Of a stretch of 64,000 nucleotides of DNA, positions 47,070 to 55,076 are shown one piece after another. Within the stretch, counting starts at the first letter, position 1. Every line of letters begins with the position of its first letter. The position numbers were made by a program, and so were the translations under genes. The notes under the pieces are model-generated. The model made no database searches and was not told where the DNA came from. It saw only the letters and a list, made by a program, of their open reading frames with translations. This DNA comes from Rhodopirellula bahusiensis (GTDB lineage Bacteria > Planctomycetota > Planctomycetia > Pirellulales > Pirellulaceae). The stretch is taken from the NCBI RefSeq assembly GCF_002727185.1, contig NZ_NIZW01000013.1, forward strand, positions 162,511 through 226,510, in the 5' to 3' direction.

Positions 47070-48647
47070 ATGACACAAGAAACAGGTTCGGCATTCAACC
47101 GAATCAGCAACCGACTGTTGCAAGCCGTCCCCATCGACTTCTTGGTGGTTTTTCGCATCGCTTTTGGCGTTGTGATGTGCTGGTGGGCAATCAGCGGTGT
47201 TCGCAACGGCATCCCTTACAACAACTACACTCTGCCTGCCTACCACTTCACGTACTACGGTTTTGATTGGGTGAAACCGATCGACCTCAGCGTTGCGATC
47301 GGCGGGGTGGCGGTCGAAGGAATGTCGCTTCTGTACATCGCGTTTGCGGGGCTCGCAATCTGCATCGCCATGGGACTGTGGTATCGCCTGGTCACAACCC
47401 TTTTCGCAGTGGGAATGTTGTACTGGTTCTTGATCGACAAAGCGTACTACCTGAACCACTACTACCTCTGCACACTTCTTAGTTTGATGATGCCGTTCTT
47501 TCCGGCGGGAAGAGCGTTCTCAGTCGATGCTTGGCGAAATCCAAGTCAACGCAGTGACACCGCACCGGCGTGGTGCCTGTGGTTGTTGCGTTTTCAAATC
47601 GGAGTCCCCTACTTTTTTGGTGGGATCGCGAAGCTCAATGCCGATTGGTTGCGAGGTCAGCCAATGCGAACGACGCTTTCGTACATGACAGACCATCCGT
47701 GGATTTCCAAATTCCCGTTTGATCAGGAATATCTCGTTCAGCTTGTCTGCTGGGGAGGCCTTTTGTTTGACCTCGCGATTGTTCCGCTCTTGCTGTTCCG
47801 CAAGACACGGTTGTTGGGTTTCGTCCTGACCTGTGCGTTTCACATCAGCAATCACAACTTGTGGAACATCGGAATTTTCCCTTGGTTGATGATCGCGGCG
47901 ACGACGGTCTACTTTGATCCGGGATGGCCCCGGCAGCTCCTCCATCGTTTCGGATGGAGCAATCGTCCGGAGTTTGCTGAGACGCCTTTGACGACTCGGT
48001 TCTCATTGCCGCAGCGTGCCGTGGTCTCATGTGTGCTGCTTTGGATTGGCGTTCAAACAATCGTTCCGCTGCGAGTGTTCGTGCTTCCCGGTAATCCAAG
48101 CTGGTCCGAGTATTCACATCACTTCTCGTGGCACATGCTGCTTCGCGCGAAAGTGAGTGGCGTTCGCGTCTACGCGACGGATCCAGAGTCTGGTCGGTCG
48201 GGAGTCATTGACTTGCGTCCCTATTTGACCCAGCGACAACTCGCGGTGGTTGGACGCGACCCACGAATGATTCACCAGTTGTGCTTGTTCATCGCGGATG
48301 ACTTGGCGACCAAAGGGCATCCGAACGTCGAACTTCGCGCCCTGGCCTTGGTTTCTCTCAATGGACGAAAGCCACAGCCGATCATCGATCCGTCTGTTGA
48401 TTTGACGAAGCAACCTCGTGACTTGCGCTATCCAGACTGGATTGTGGATCTTCACGAACCGTATCGGCATTTGGCTTGGAAGGTTCCGCTGGAACAATGG
48501 GAAAGCCAATTGGATTTGGATCTCCCACCCCAGATGATGGCATTGAGAATCCCACAACGACCTGTTCCGAATTCAGGGGCAACTTCCCCTGATCGTTCGG
48601 CTGCGATTGCAGTCTCTCAGCGTGTTGATTCCGTCGCTGGAAACTGA
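47070..48647 (+). CDS. HTTM / vitamin-K gamma-carboxylase-like membrane protein
   Basis: A 525-residue membrane protein with an HTTM domain. The segment IDKAYYLNHYYLCTLLSLM (about 122-140) matches the core of vertebrate gamma-glutamyl carboxylase, and Lys124 lies where its catalytic base is expected. Several membrane segments span about 20-310 (FLVVFRIAFGVVMCWW, LLYIAFAGLAICIA). The C-terminal 190 residues are soluble and were not recognised. Bacterial members are of unknown chemistry. It sits between the DUF1559/lipoprotein genes and a secreted phosphatase gene on the same strand, so a role at the cell envelope is likely. Confidence 0.83.
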   Translation: MTQETGSAFNRISNRLLQAVPIDFLVVFRIAFGVVMCWWAISGVRNGIPYNNYTLPAYHFTYYGFDWVKPIDLSVAIGGVAVEGMSLLYIAFAGLAICIAMGLWYRLVTTLFAVGMLYWFLIDKAYYLNHYYLCTLLSLMMPFFPAGRAFSVDAWRNPSQRSDTAPAWCLWLLRFQIGVPYFFGGIAKLNADWLRGQPMRTTLSYMTDHPWISKFPFDQEYLVQLVCWGGLLFDLAIVPLLLFRKTRLLGFVLTCAFHISNHNLWNIGIFPWLMIAATTVYFDPGWPRQLLHRFGWSNRPEFAETPLTTRFSLPQRAVVSCVLLWIGVQTIVPLRVFVLPGNPSWSEYSHHFSWHMLLRAKVSGVRVYATDPESGRSGVIDLRPYLTQRQLAVVGRDPRMIHQLCLFIADDLATKGHPNVELRALALVSLNGRKPQPIIDPSVDLTKQPRDLRYPDWIVDLHEPYRHLAWKVPLEQWESQLDLDLPPQMMALRIPQRPVPNSGATSPDRSAAIAVSQRVDSVAGN

Positions 48648-48737
48648 ATTCCATGCTTTGGCCCCGCTTCCTTGCTCTCGATCAAACGAATGATCGCCCC
48701 ACCTACCATTCCCCGTGACGTTTTCGAAGGAAAAAGA

Positions 48738-51098
48738 ATGACCTATTGGAAGAAATGCGGCATCGCGTTCCTTGCTTTCACCTTGAACGCTGCTTGCACC
48801 CTGGTTGGTCCGACCACCTGGGCACACGATGATGAGAATCACACTCATGAGACTCCGGTCAAAGTCCCTGCCGGGATCACGTACGCTCCCACAGCCGTTC
48901 CTGACCGGATTGTTCTGACGTGGGCGGAAGATCCCACGACGACGCAGTCGGTTACTTGGCGAACCGACACATCGGTTGAAACGGCGATCGTGGAATTCGC
49001 AACAGCCGAAGACGGTCCGCTGTTTGTGAATCACACACAAGAAAAGGCTGCGAAGTCCGAAACTCTGGAAACAAACTTGGGCCTCGCGAAATATCACAGT
49101 GTCACGCTGAGTGGTTTGGTCCCCAACACAAAGTACGTGTACCGCGTTGGCGATGGTGTCAACTGGAGCGAATGGGCTCACTTCATCACCGCGAGTGACC
49201 AAGCCGATCCGTTCAGCTTCGTCTATGTCGGCGACGCCCAAAACGATCTGAAATCGCACTGGTCACGACTGGTTCGTCAGGCCTACTCGGATGCACCGCG
49301 TGCTGCTTTTCTTTTGCATGCAGGTGACTTGGTCAACCGAGCTGACAGTGACGCTGAATGGGGCGAATGGTTTTACGCTCAGGGGTTCATCCCCCGCAGC
49401 ACACCGTGTGTGGCCGTTCCTGGTAACCACGAGCAGTCCAAGATCGCCAATGAAGAAACAGGCGAGGTGACTCGTCGTCTGACCAACCACTGGGAGCGAG
49501 TGTTCGAATTTCCAAGCAACGGTCCGGAAAGCTCTCGCGAATCCGTGTACTGGATGGACTACCAAGGGGTGCGATTCATCGGCCTGGATTCCAACAATGA
49601 TGTCGAAAGCCAAGCGGTCTGGTTGGAGAAGGTGTTGCAAGACAACCCGCAGAACTGGACCGTGGTCACCTTCCATCACCCAATCTATTCCTCTAAACGA
49701 GGCCGCGACAACAGTGAGCTTCGGGACCTATGGCAGCCACTCTTTGACAAGTACAAAGTTGACTTGGTTCTCAATGGCCACGATCACACCTACGCTCGAA
49801 CGGGGTTGATGGCCCACGGCAGCGAGAAGAACGTGCCGTCTGGTATTCGTGCTCAAAGCGAGATCGCAGGAACCGTGTATGTGGTTTCCGTCAGCGGTCC
49901 AAAAATGTACGAACTCGGACGCGAACCTTACATGCAGCGAGTCGCGGAAGACACGCAGCTCTATCAAATCATCACCGTGGATGGCGATGAGCTTCGCTAC
50001 GTTGCTCGCACCGCCGTTGGTCGTCCTTACGATGGTTTCACGTTGACGAAACGCGAAGGCAAGCCAAACCAGTTGGTCGAAAACGTTCCTGACACACCCG
50101 AACGAGTGCGTCCAGAAGCCGATGTTGCGGAAGCGGAACCAGTCAAACGCAACGCGGATCAAGTCCCGGTCGTCACCTCGAGTCTTCGCTTGACCAACCC
50201 AGAAGCGAAGGATCAGGACGACTTGTGTGTTTGGAGAGACAAGCAATCTCCGGAACACAGCGTGATCATCGCCTCGGACAAATCGGCCAACCGTTTGTTT
50301 GTCTACGACTTGGAAGGCAAGCTGACTCAGTCGATCGAAGTTTCCAAACCAGGAAACGTCGATTTGCGCTACGACGTCCCTTTCCAAGGCGAGCAAATTG
50401 ACTTGGTGGCCGTCAATCAACGCGAAGACGGTTTCAAACTTCGTCTCTTCCGCGTCGACCATGAAACGCGAGAGTTGGTGGCGATCGACCAAGGCGGGAT
50501 CGCAACGGGGCCCAACTACGGTGGTTGCCTCTACCGTTCAGCGGTCGATGATCGTCTGTACTTTTTCACAACGTCCAAAGAAGACGGTTGTGAACAGATC
50601 GAACTCAGCGAAACGGTGAACGGGTTTTACACTGGCAAAAAGGTTCGTCACTTGGATGTTGGAATGTCGGAAGGCGCCGTCGCTGATGACCAACTCGGCT
50701 TGGTTTACGTCGCAACCGAAACCGAAGGCGTCTGGCGATTTGAGGCGGAACCCACGGGACAGCCCGAAGGCACGTTGATTTTGCAGATCGGCGACAATGG
50801 AATTCAAGGTGATTTGGAAGGCGTGGCATTGAGCTACGACGACAATCAAATCCGGTACCTGACCGTCTCGGATCAAGGATCCAACACCTTCCACGTTCTT
50901 CCGATGGTTGGCGGCAGCAGCACGTATCGTTTCTCCATCGAGAACGCTGAAGAAACCGATGGGATCGAGGTGGTCACCGATTCATTTGGCCCCAAATTTC
51001 CCAAGGGATTCTTCGCTTGTCATTCGCACCATGACGAGAGCTGCCCGATTCTGATCACCCCATTGCCAAGCATTTTGAACGCTTTGGGGACGAACTGA
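48738..51098 (+). CDS. Secreted purple acid phosphatase - beta-propeller phytase fusion
   Basis: A 786-residue exported enzyme. ATG 48738 follows GAAGGA at six-base spacing, and the signal peptide ends near TTWAHDDENHTH. Residues about 45-150 form the Fn3-like N-domain of purple acid phosphatases. The dimetal core follows with VYVGDAQND, HAGDLVNRAD, VPGNHEQ, VTFHHPIYSS and NGHDHTYAR. From about 450 a beta-propeller phytase-like region reads DDLCVW, IIASDKSANRLFVYDLEGK, NVDLRYD and TGPNYGGCLYR. It could hydrolyse phosphate monoesters and phytate outside the cell. A TTG start at 48672 is possible but less likely. It ends before a strong terminator. Confidence 0.87.
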   Translation: MTYWKKCGIAFLAFTLNAACTLVGPTTWAHDDENHTHETPVKVPAGITYAPTAVPDRIVLTWAEDPTTTQSVTWRTDTSVETAIVEFATAEDGPLFVNHTQEKAAKSETLETNLGLAKYHSVTLSGLVPNTKYVYRVGDGVNWSEWAHFITASDQADPFSFVYVGDAQNDLKSHWSRLVRQAYSDAPRAAFLLHAGDLVNRADSDAEWGEWFYAQGFIPRSTPCVAVPGNHEQSKIANEETGEVTRRLTNHWERVFEFPSNGPESSRESVYWMDYQGVRFIGLDSNNDVESQAVWLEKVLQDNPQNWTVVTFHHPIYSSKRGRDNSELRDLWQPLFDKYKVDLVLNGHDHTYARTGLMAHGSEKNVPSGIRAQSEIAGTVYVVSVSGPKMYELGREPYMQRVAEDTQLYQIITVDGDELRYVARTAVGRPYDGFTLTKREGKPNQLVENVPDTPERVRPEADVAEAEPVKRNADQVPVVTSSLRLTNPEAKDQDDLCVWRDKQSPEHSVIIASDKSANRLFVYDLEGKLTQSIEVSKPGNVDLRYDVPFQGEQIDLVAVNQREDGFKLRLFRVDHETRELVAIDQGGIATGPNYGGCLYRSAVDDRLYFFTTSKEDGCEQIELSETVNGFYTGKKVRHLDVGMSEGAVADDQLGLVYVATETEGVWRFEAEPTGQPEGTLILQIGDNGIQGDLEGVALSYDDNQIRYLTVSDQGSNTFHVLPMVGGSSTYRFSIENAEETDGIEVVTDSFGPKFPKGFFACHSHHDESCPILITPLPSILNALGTN

Positions 51099-51120
51099 GC
51101 GAGTTGGCCAAGTCAGACTG

Positions 51121-51158
51121 AAAACAACGCGGGGATTTGCTTTTCCTCGCGTTGTTTT
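51121..51158 (+). terminator. Intrinsic terminator behind the phosphatase-phytase gene
   Basis: A 14-bp stem (AAAACAACGCGGGG with CCTCGCGTTGTTTT, one G-U pair) and a ten-base loop, ending in TTTT. It separates this gene from the ECF cluster. Confidence 0.85.
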
Positions 51159-51185
51159 GAAGGTGGAGGCGTTTTTACGAGGCGT

Positions 51186-51245
51186 GATTGGGAAAAACGG
51201 CAAAATGTTGTCCCCAATCGAACCTGAACAGACAGTATCGGTGTT
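51186..51245 (+). promoter_or_regulatory. Candidate regulatory region before the ECF sigma gene
   Basis: A perfect 7-bp inverted repeat GATTGGG (51186-51192) and CCCAATC (51213-51219) with a 20-base spacer is followed directly by GAACCTGAAC. The GAAC resembles the -35 of ECF-dependent promoters and a GTGTT lies about 17 bases later. Only autoregulation of ECF operons in general supports this. Confidence 0.3.
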
Positions 51246-51266
51246 CACTTCACAGGAGCACTTGAT

Positions 51267-51815
51267 TTGTCTGACCAGAAAGCACGACTCGCGTTCGAGA
51301 TTTTGGCCCGCGAAAATTCGCGGATGCTGATGGTCTATCTCCGCAGTTTGGTGCGTGATGAAGCGGTGATCGACGACTTGTTTCAAGAGTCGATGATTGT
51401 CGCTTGGCGACGTCTGGACGAATGCGATCTGGATCGGCCCTTTGGCCCTTGGCTACGCGGGATCGCGTCTCGAATCGTGATGGCCCACTATCGCAAGCAA
51501 AAGCGGGTGCCCATCGTGATGGAGGAAGCGGTGCTGTCCGCGGTCGACCGCCAATTCGAACGAATCAACGCTCTCGCCGGTGACACCTGGGATGAAAAGC
51601 TGGTCGCGTTAAGGGAATGCGTTGATGCGTTGCCCGGACACCAGATGGAGGTCATTCGAGGTCGCTACCTCGATGGCTTGCCCACCCGCGCCGTCGCGGA
51701 GAATTTGAATGTCACGGTGGAGGCATGCAAAAAACGCCTTCAACGCGGACGGTCTTTCCTGGCCGAATGCCTGAAGAAAAAGGGCGTGTTGGGAATCAAG
51801 GAGGCGACCGTATGA
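51267..51815 (+). CDS. ECF-type RNA polymerase sigma factor
   Basis: An alternative sigma factor of 182 residues. Region 2 carries the planctomycete pattern AVIDDLFQESMIVAWRRLDE and region 4 has the helix-turn-helix YLDGLPTRAVAENLNVTVEACKKRLQRGR (in part). The start is TTG 51267, with AGGAG eight bases before it. The gene overlaps the next by four bases (ATGA), so sigma and anti-sigma are made together. It probably controls the cluster that follows, up to 57896, and may be released by an envelope signal. Confidence 0.9.
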   Translation: MSDQKARLAFEILARENSRMLMVYLRSLVRDEAVIDDLFQESMIVAWRRLDECDLDRPFGPWLRGIASRIVMAHYRKQKRVPIVMEEAVLSAVDRQFERINALAGDTWDEKLVALRECVDALPGHQMEVIRGRYLDGLPTRAVAENLNVTVEACKKRLQRGRSFLAECLKKKGVLGIKEATV

Positions 51816-52843
51816 ATCGCCATCTTGATGATTGGATGACGCAGTGGTTTGACGATGAAGGATCGGACTCCTCCCACAGCGAATTCGAGATCAACACGGA
51901 AGAGGAATCCAGCGAGGTGCTCGCCAACAGTCTCCTTGTCCACGGAGCGTTGATCGATCTGGCACGGCACGACGAGAAGCAGGAATCTCAACGTCTCGAA
52001 CGCCTGATGAGCCAGATTGAAGCAGAAACGACGAGCGATGAACCTATCGTCTCTCCACCTCCCCAACCGCGCCGAAGCAGGCGTTTCGCGGTTCTGACGT
52101 ACGCGGTGACGTTGGCCGCATCGATTGCAATCATGTTCGCGATCCTGGGCTCTCACCAGGATGCATCCGCCGCCATCGCGTCTCTCGAAAAGGTGCTTCA
52201 AGCAGCCGAGAAACCTTTGGACCGCACCTACGAAGTCAGCGTCGTCGAGCAGGAATCAAACGGAAGACTTTCACGGCGCCGGTGGCAGGCCCCCAGACGT
52301 TCGCGGCCGAAAGAAGAGGTCGACGGTGCCACGCTGTCGGTGCGTGGTGCCAATCAATACGTGCTGACGGTCTCGCTGCGATCGGGCTTGAAGCGAATGT
52401 CGGGATGTGACGGGAAAGTCAGTTGGGCGTTCCGCGAAGATGGACCGGTTCACGTCAGTGGTGACCTCAGTCGTTTTCGTGGTGGGATCCCGGGGCACCA
52501 ACAGGATATCCCCTTTCTCAATCTTCATTCTCATCTGGAACAGTTGCAGAGCGACTACGACGTGGAGTTGTTGGAAGAACCGCCCACCGCCACCGGCGGC
52601 AACGGGCTGACTCAGTTGCGTGGCGTTCGCAAGTCGAACGAGATTCGTGGACCGAGGGAAATCATTCTCTGGTTCGCCCCGAATGATGGAACGATTCACA
52701 GAATGCGATTGGACGGACTTCCCCGTGCTCGCGGTGGCCCCGCTGCCGTGACGTTGGAACTGCAGGACCAGTCTCAGCTTCCTCTTGACTACTTTTCACA
52801 CGCCGCGCATCACGAACCCAGCAAGAGAATCCAGTATGAATGA
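51812..52843 (+). CDS. Anti-sigma factor-like membrane protein
   Basis: A 343-residue single-pass protein that probably holds the ECF factor at the membrane. ATG 51812 overlaps the sigma stop. The cytoplasmic N-terminus (about 1-90) is acidic and includes a segment resembling anti-sigma interaction regions (HGALIDLARHDEKQESQRL). One membrane segment follows (FAVLTYAVTLAASIAIMFAIL). The extracytoplasmic part of about 210 residues carries DRTYEVSVVEQESNGRLSRR, resembling the outer-membrane lipoprotein-like domains of planctomycete anti-sigmas. The stop overlaps the start of the phosphoesterase gene by eight bases. No zinc HxxxCxxC motif was seen. Confidence 0.72.
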   Translation: MNRHLDDWMTQWFDDEGSDSSHSEFEINTEEESSEVLANSLLVHGALIDLARHDEKQESQRLERLMSQIEAETTSDEPIVSPPPQPRRSRRFAVLTYAVTLAASIAIMFAILGSHQDASAAIASLEKVLQAAEKPLDRTYEVSVVEQESNGRLSRRRWQAPRRSRPKEEVDGATLSVRGANQYVLTVSLRSGLKRMSGCDGKVSWAFREDGPVHVSGDLSRFRGGIPGHQQDIPFLNLHSHLEQLQSDYDVELLEEPPTATGGNGLTQLRGVRKSNEIRGPREIILWFAPNDGTIHRMRLDGLPRARGGPAAVTLELQDQSQLPLDYFSHAAHHEPSKRIQYE

Positions 52844-54272
52844 ATCGAGTTTCCATCGCGGCTTCCACCTCAGTTTGCTGTTGTTCCTGATCGCAGTGGC
52901 AAACGTTGCTTTCGCTCAAGGGGAACGACGTGGCGGCAGCAGACTCGGTGGCTATCAGTCACCGCCTCCCGCCAACAATATTCCAGATCATCCTTTCAAC
53001 ATCATCTTGGGACGACTGAGCGACAGCAGTGTCACCATCCGAGTCCTGTTTCATGGTGATGTGCAAGCTCATGTTGTCTACGGTGACCAACCGGGGAATC
53101 TGCTCCACCAAACTGAGGAGCACACTTTGCGTGCCGGCGAACCATGTGACTTCGTCCTCGAATCGCTGGCCAAGAATTCACGCTACTTCTATCAAGTCGT
53201 TTACGAAGCGGCCGGAGTCAGCAAAGTGAGCGACGAGTTCACTTTCCATACGCAGCGTGATTCAGGAGATTCGTTTGTCTTCACGGTTCAGGCTGATTCG
53301 CACTTGGATGAAAACACGAGCGGCGAGGTCTACCTGAGAACGTTGCAAAACGCGTTGGCAGATCAGCCCGATTTTCACTTCGCTCTCGGTGACACCTTCA
53401 TGACGGGCAAATATGTGAAACCGGAGTTGTCAGAACCGCAGTACCTCGCCCAACGTTTCTACCTCGGTCAACTGTGTCACTCCGCGGGGCTGTACTTTGC
53501 TCTCGGGAACCATGATGGAGAATCAGGAAGCCGAGGCTCCAACGTTTGGGCAACCAACACTCGAAAACGATACTTGCCGAATCCGTCACCGAACGATTTT
53601 TATTCCGGCAACGAGCATGAAGAGCGATCGGTTGGCTTGCCGGAGAACTACTACCAGTTTCATTGGGGCGACGCACAGTTCATTGTGCTCGACCCGTTTC
53701 GCCATACCACCAGGCGCTCACGCGGTGGGAGCAGCGACAATTGGAATTGGACGCTTGGGGAAAACCAATACCGGTGGCTCAAGGCTTCGCTGGAGCAAAG
53801 CAATGCGAAGGTGCGATTCGTGTTCTTGCACCATCTGGTAGGCGGAAGCGATCGAAACCAGCGCGGTGGCAAAGAAGCCGCACCGTTTTGGGAATGGGGA
53901 GGCAAGGGAACGTCCGGCGAAGACGAGTTCGCTCTCCGCCGCCCAGGATGGGAGCAACCAATTCACGCGATGCTAGTCGAACATGGTGTTGACGTTGTCT
54001 TTCACGGCCACGACCACATGTTCATCAAACAAGACTTGGACGGGATCGTCTATCAATTGGTGCCTCAGCCCGGGCATCCAAGATCAGGAACCAAGAGTGC
54101 CAAAGAATATGGGTACCTGAGTGGCGACGTGCAGGGAAGCAGCGGGCACATCCGCGTTCGCGTCCAGGGTGACTCCGCTCGCGTGGACTATGTCCGGTCC
54201 TATTTGCCTGCCGCGGAACGAGGCAATCGTCGGAACGGAGACGTCACCTATTCCTACCTCTTGAGCCATTGA
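52836..54272 (+). CDS. Secreted purple-acid-phosphatase-like metallophosphoesterase
   Basis: A 478-residue exported phosphoesterase. The signal peptide is SLLLFLIAVANVAFAQG, after which comes ERRGGSRLGGYQSPPP. The N-domain is Fn3-like. The metal-binding motifs of the family follow in order: VQADSHLDEN, ALGDTFMTGK, ALGNHDGESG, FLHHLVGGSD and FHGHDHMFIK. The pattern resembles purple acid phosphatases, but the active-site Tyr region is not certain. It is encoded in the ECF cluster, overlapping the anti-sigma gene by eight bases. The substrate is unknown, and it differs from the phosphatase-phytase gene in lacking a propeller. Confidence 0.87.
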   Translation: MNESSFHRGFHLSLLLFLIAVANVAFAQGERRGGSRLGGYQSPPPANNIPDHPFNIILGRLSDSSVTIRVLFHGDVQAHVVYGDQPGNLLHQTEEHTLRAGEPCDFVLESLAKNSRYFYQVVYEAAGVSKVSDEFTFHTQRDSGDSFVFTVQADSHLDENTSGEVYLRTLQNALADQPDFHFALGDTFMTGKYVKPELSEPQYLAQRFYLGQLCHSAGLYFALGNHDGESGSRGSNVWATNTRKRYLPNPSPNDFYSGNEHEERSVGLPENYYQFHWGDAQFIVLDPFRHTTRRSRGGSSDNWNWTLGENQYRWLKASLEQSNAKVRFVFLHHLVGGSDRNQRGGKEAAPFWEWGGKGTSGEDEFALRRPGWEQPIHAMLVEHGVDVVFHGHDHMFIKQDLDGIVYQLVPQPGHPRSGTKSAKEYGYLSGDVQGSSGHIRVRVQGDSARVDYVRSYLPAAERGNRRNGDVTYSYLLSH

Positions 54273-54310
54273 CCACGTTTCGAAATCCTCCCGCAAAAGA
54301 AAGATCCTCT

Positions 54311-55030
54311 ATGAAACGAATCTTTGCCCTCGCAGCGATTCTCCTCGTTCATGCCTTGCCTGCGGCCGCCCAAGCACCACCTCGCAAGCCACGCATTGAC
54401 GACACGATCCGAGCCAATGTTTACGCTGACAATTCTTTCAAACTCTACATCAATGGTGAGTTAGTGGCGGTCGATTCCATTCCCTTTGTCCCTCACAACG
54501 TCGTTTCCGTCGATGTCCTTCCGGCGTATCCCATGACGATCGCGGTGATGGGAATCGACAACGCTGATCCGAAGACAGGAATGGAATACGCCAACACCAG
54601 CATCGGTGACGGAGGCCTGATCTTGAAACTTGGGGATGGCACTGTGACCAACGCAATTTGGAAGGCCAAAAAGATCTCTTGGGGGCCAATCAACGGCGAC
54701 GTCAAGAATCCACGAATCGAAAGCACTGCCATTCCGAATGATTGGTACGCGGTCGACTTCGACGACAGCGAGTGGCCAAACGCGACGGAGTTCACGGAGG
54801 AAGAAGTCGGCCCCAAAGCTCCCTTCTTCGAGCATGACTTTGAGGGCGCCAAATTCATTTGGTCGGGCGATGTGAAGTTGGACAACGTGGTCTTATTCCG
54901 AACCGTTGTGCCGTCTCCACCGGACGGAAAGCAACGTCCCGATTTTCGCGGATTGACCGATGTCGTCCCGCAGGGTGGCGGTCGAGGTGGTGGAAATCGC
55001 GGACAGCGTCCGCGGGGTCGCGGCAACTGA
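54311..55030 (+). CDS. Secreted protein of the ECF cluster, unknown function
   Basis: A 239-residue protein with a signal peptide (IFALAAILLVHALPAAAQA). The mature part begins RANVYADNSFKLYINGELVAVDS, which resembles carbohydrate-binding beta-sandwich (PA14- or galactose-binding-like) sequences, and includes WYAVDFDDSEWPNATEF, a typical beta-sandwich pattern of sugar-binding modules. The C-terminus is Gly/Arg-rich (GGGRGGGNRGQRPRGRG). ATG 54311 is preferred over TTG 54269. It lies between the phosphoesterase and the deiodinase-like gene with 38 and 46 bp gaps. Function unknown. Confidence 0.72.
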   Translation: MKRIFALAAILLVHALPAAAQAPPRKPRIDDTIRANVYADNSFKLYINGELVAVDSIPFVPHNVVSVDVLPAYPMTIAVMGIDNADPKTGMEYANTSIGDGGLILKLGDGTVTNAIWKAKKISWGPINGDVKNPRIESTAIPNDWYAVDFDDSEWPNATEFTEEEVGPKAPFFEHDFEGAKFIWSGDVKLDNVVLFRTVVPSPPDGKQRPDFRGLTDVVPQGGGRGGGNRGQRPRGRGN

Positions 55031-55076
55031 AGATTCGTTCAAAAGACCAGTTTTGATTTCTCCTCGAAAGTTTCTC

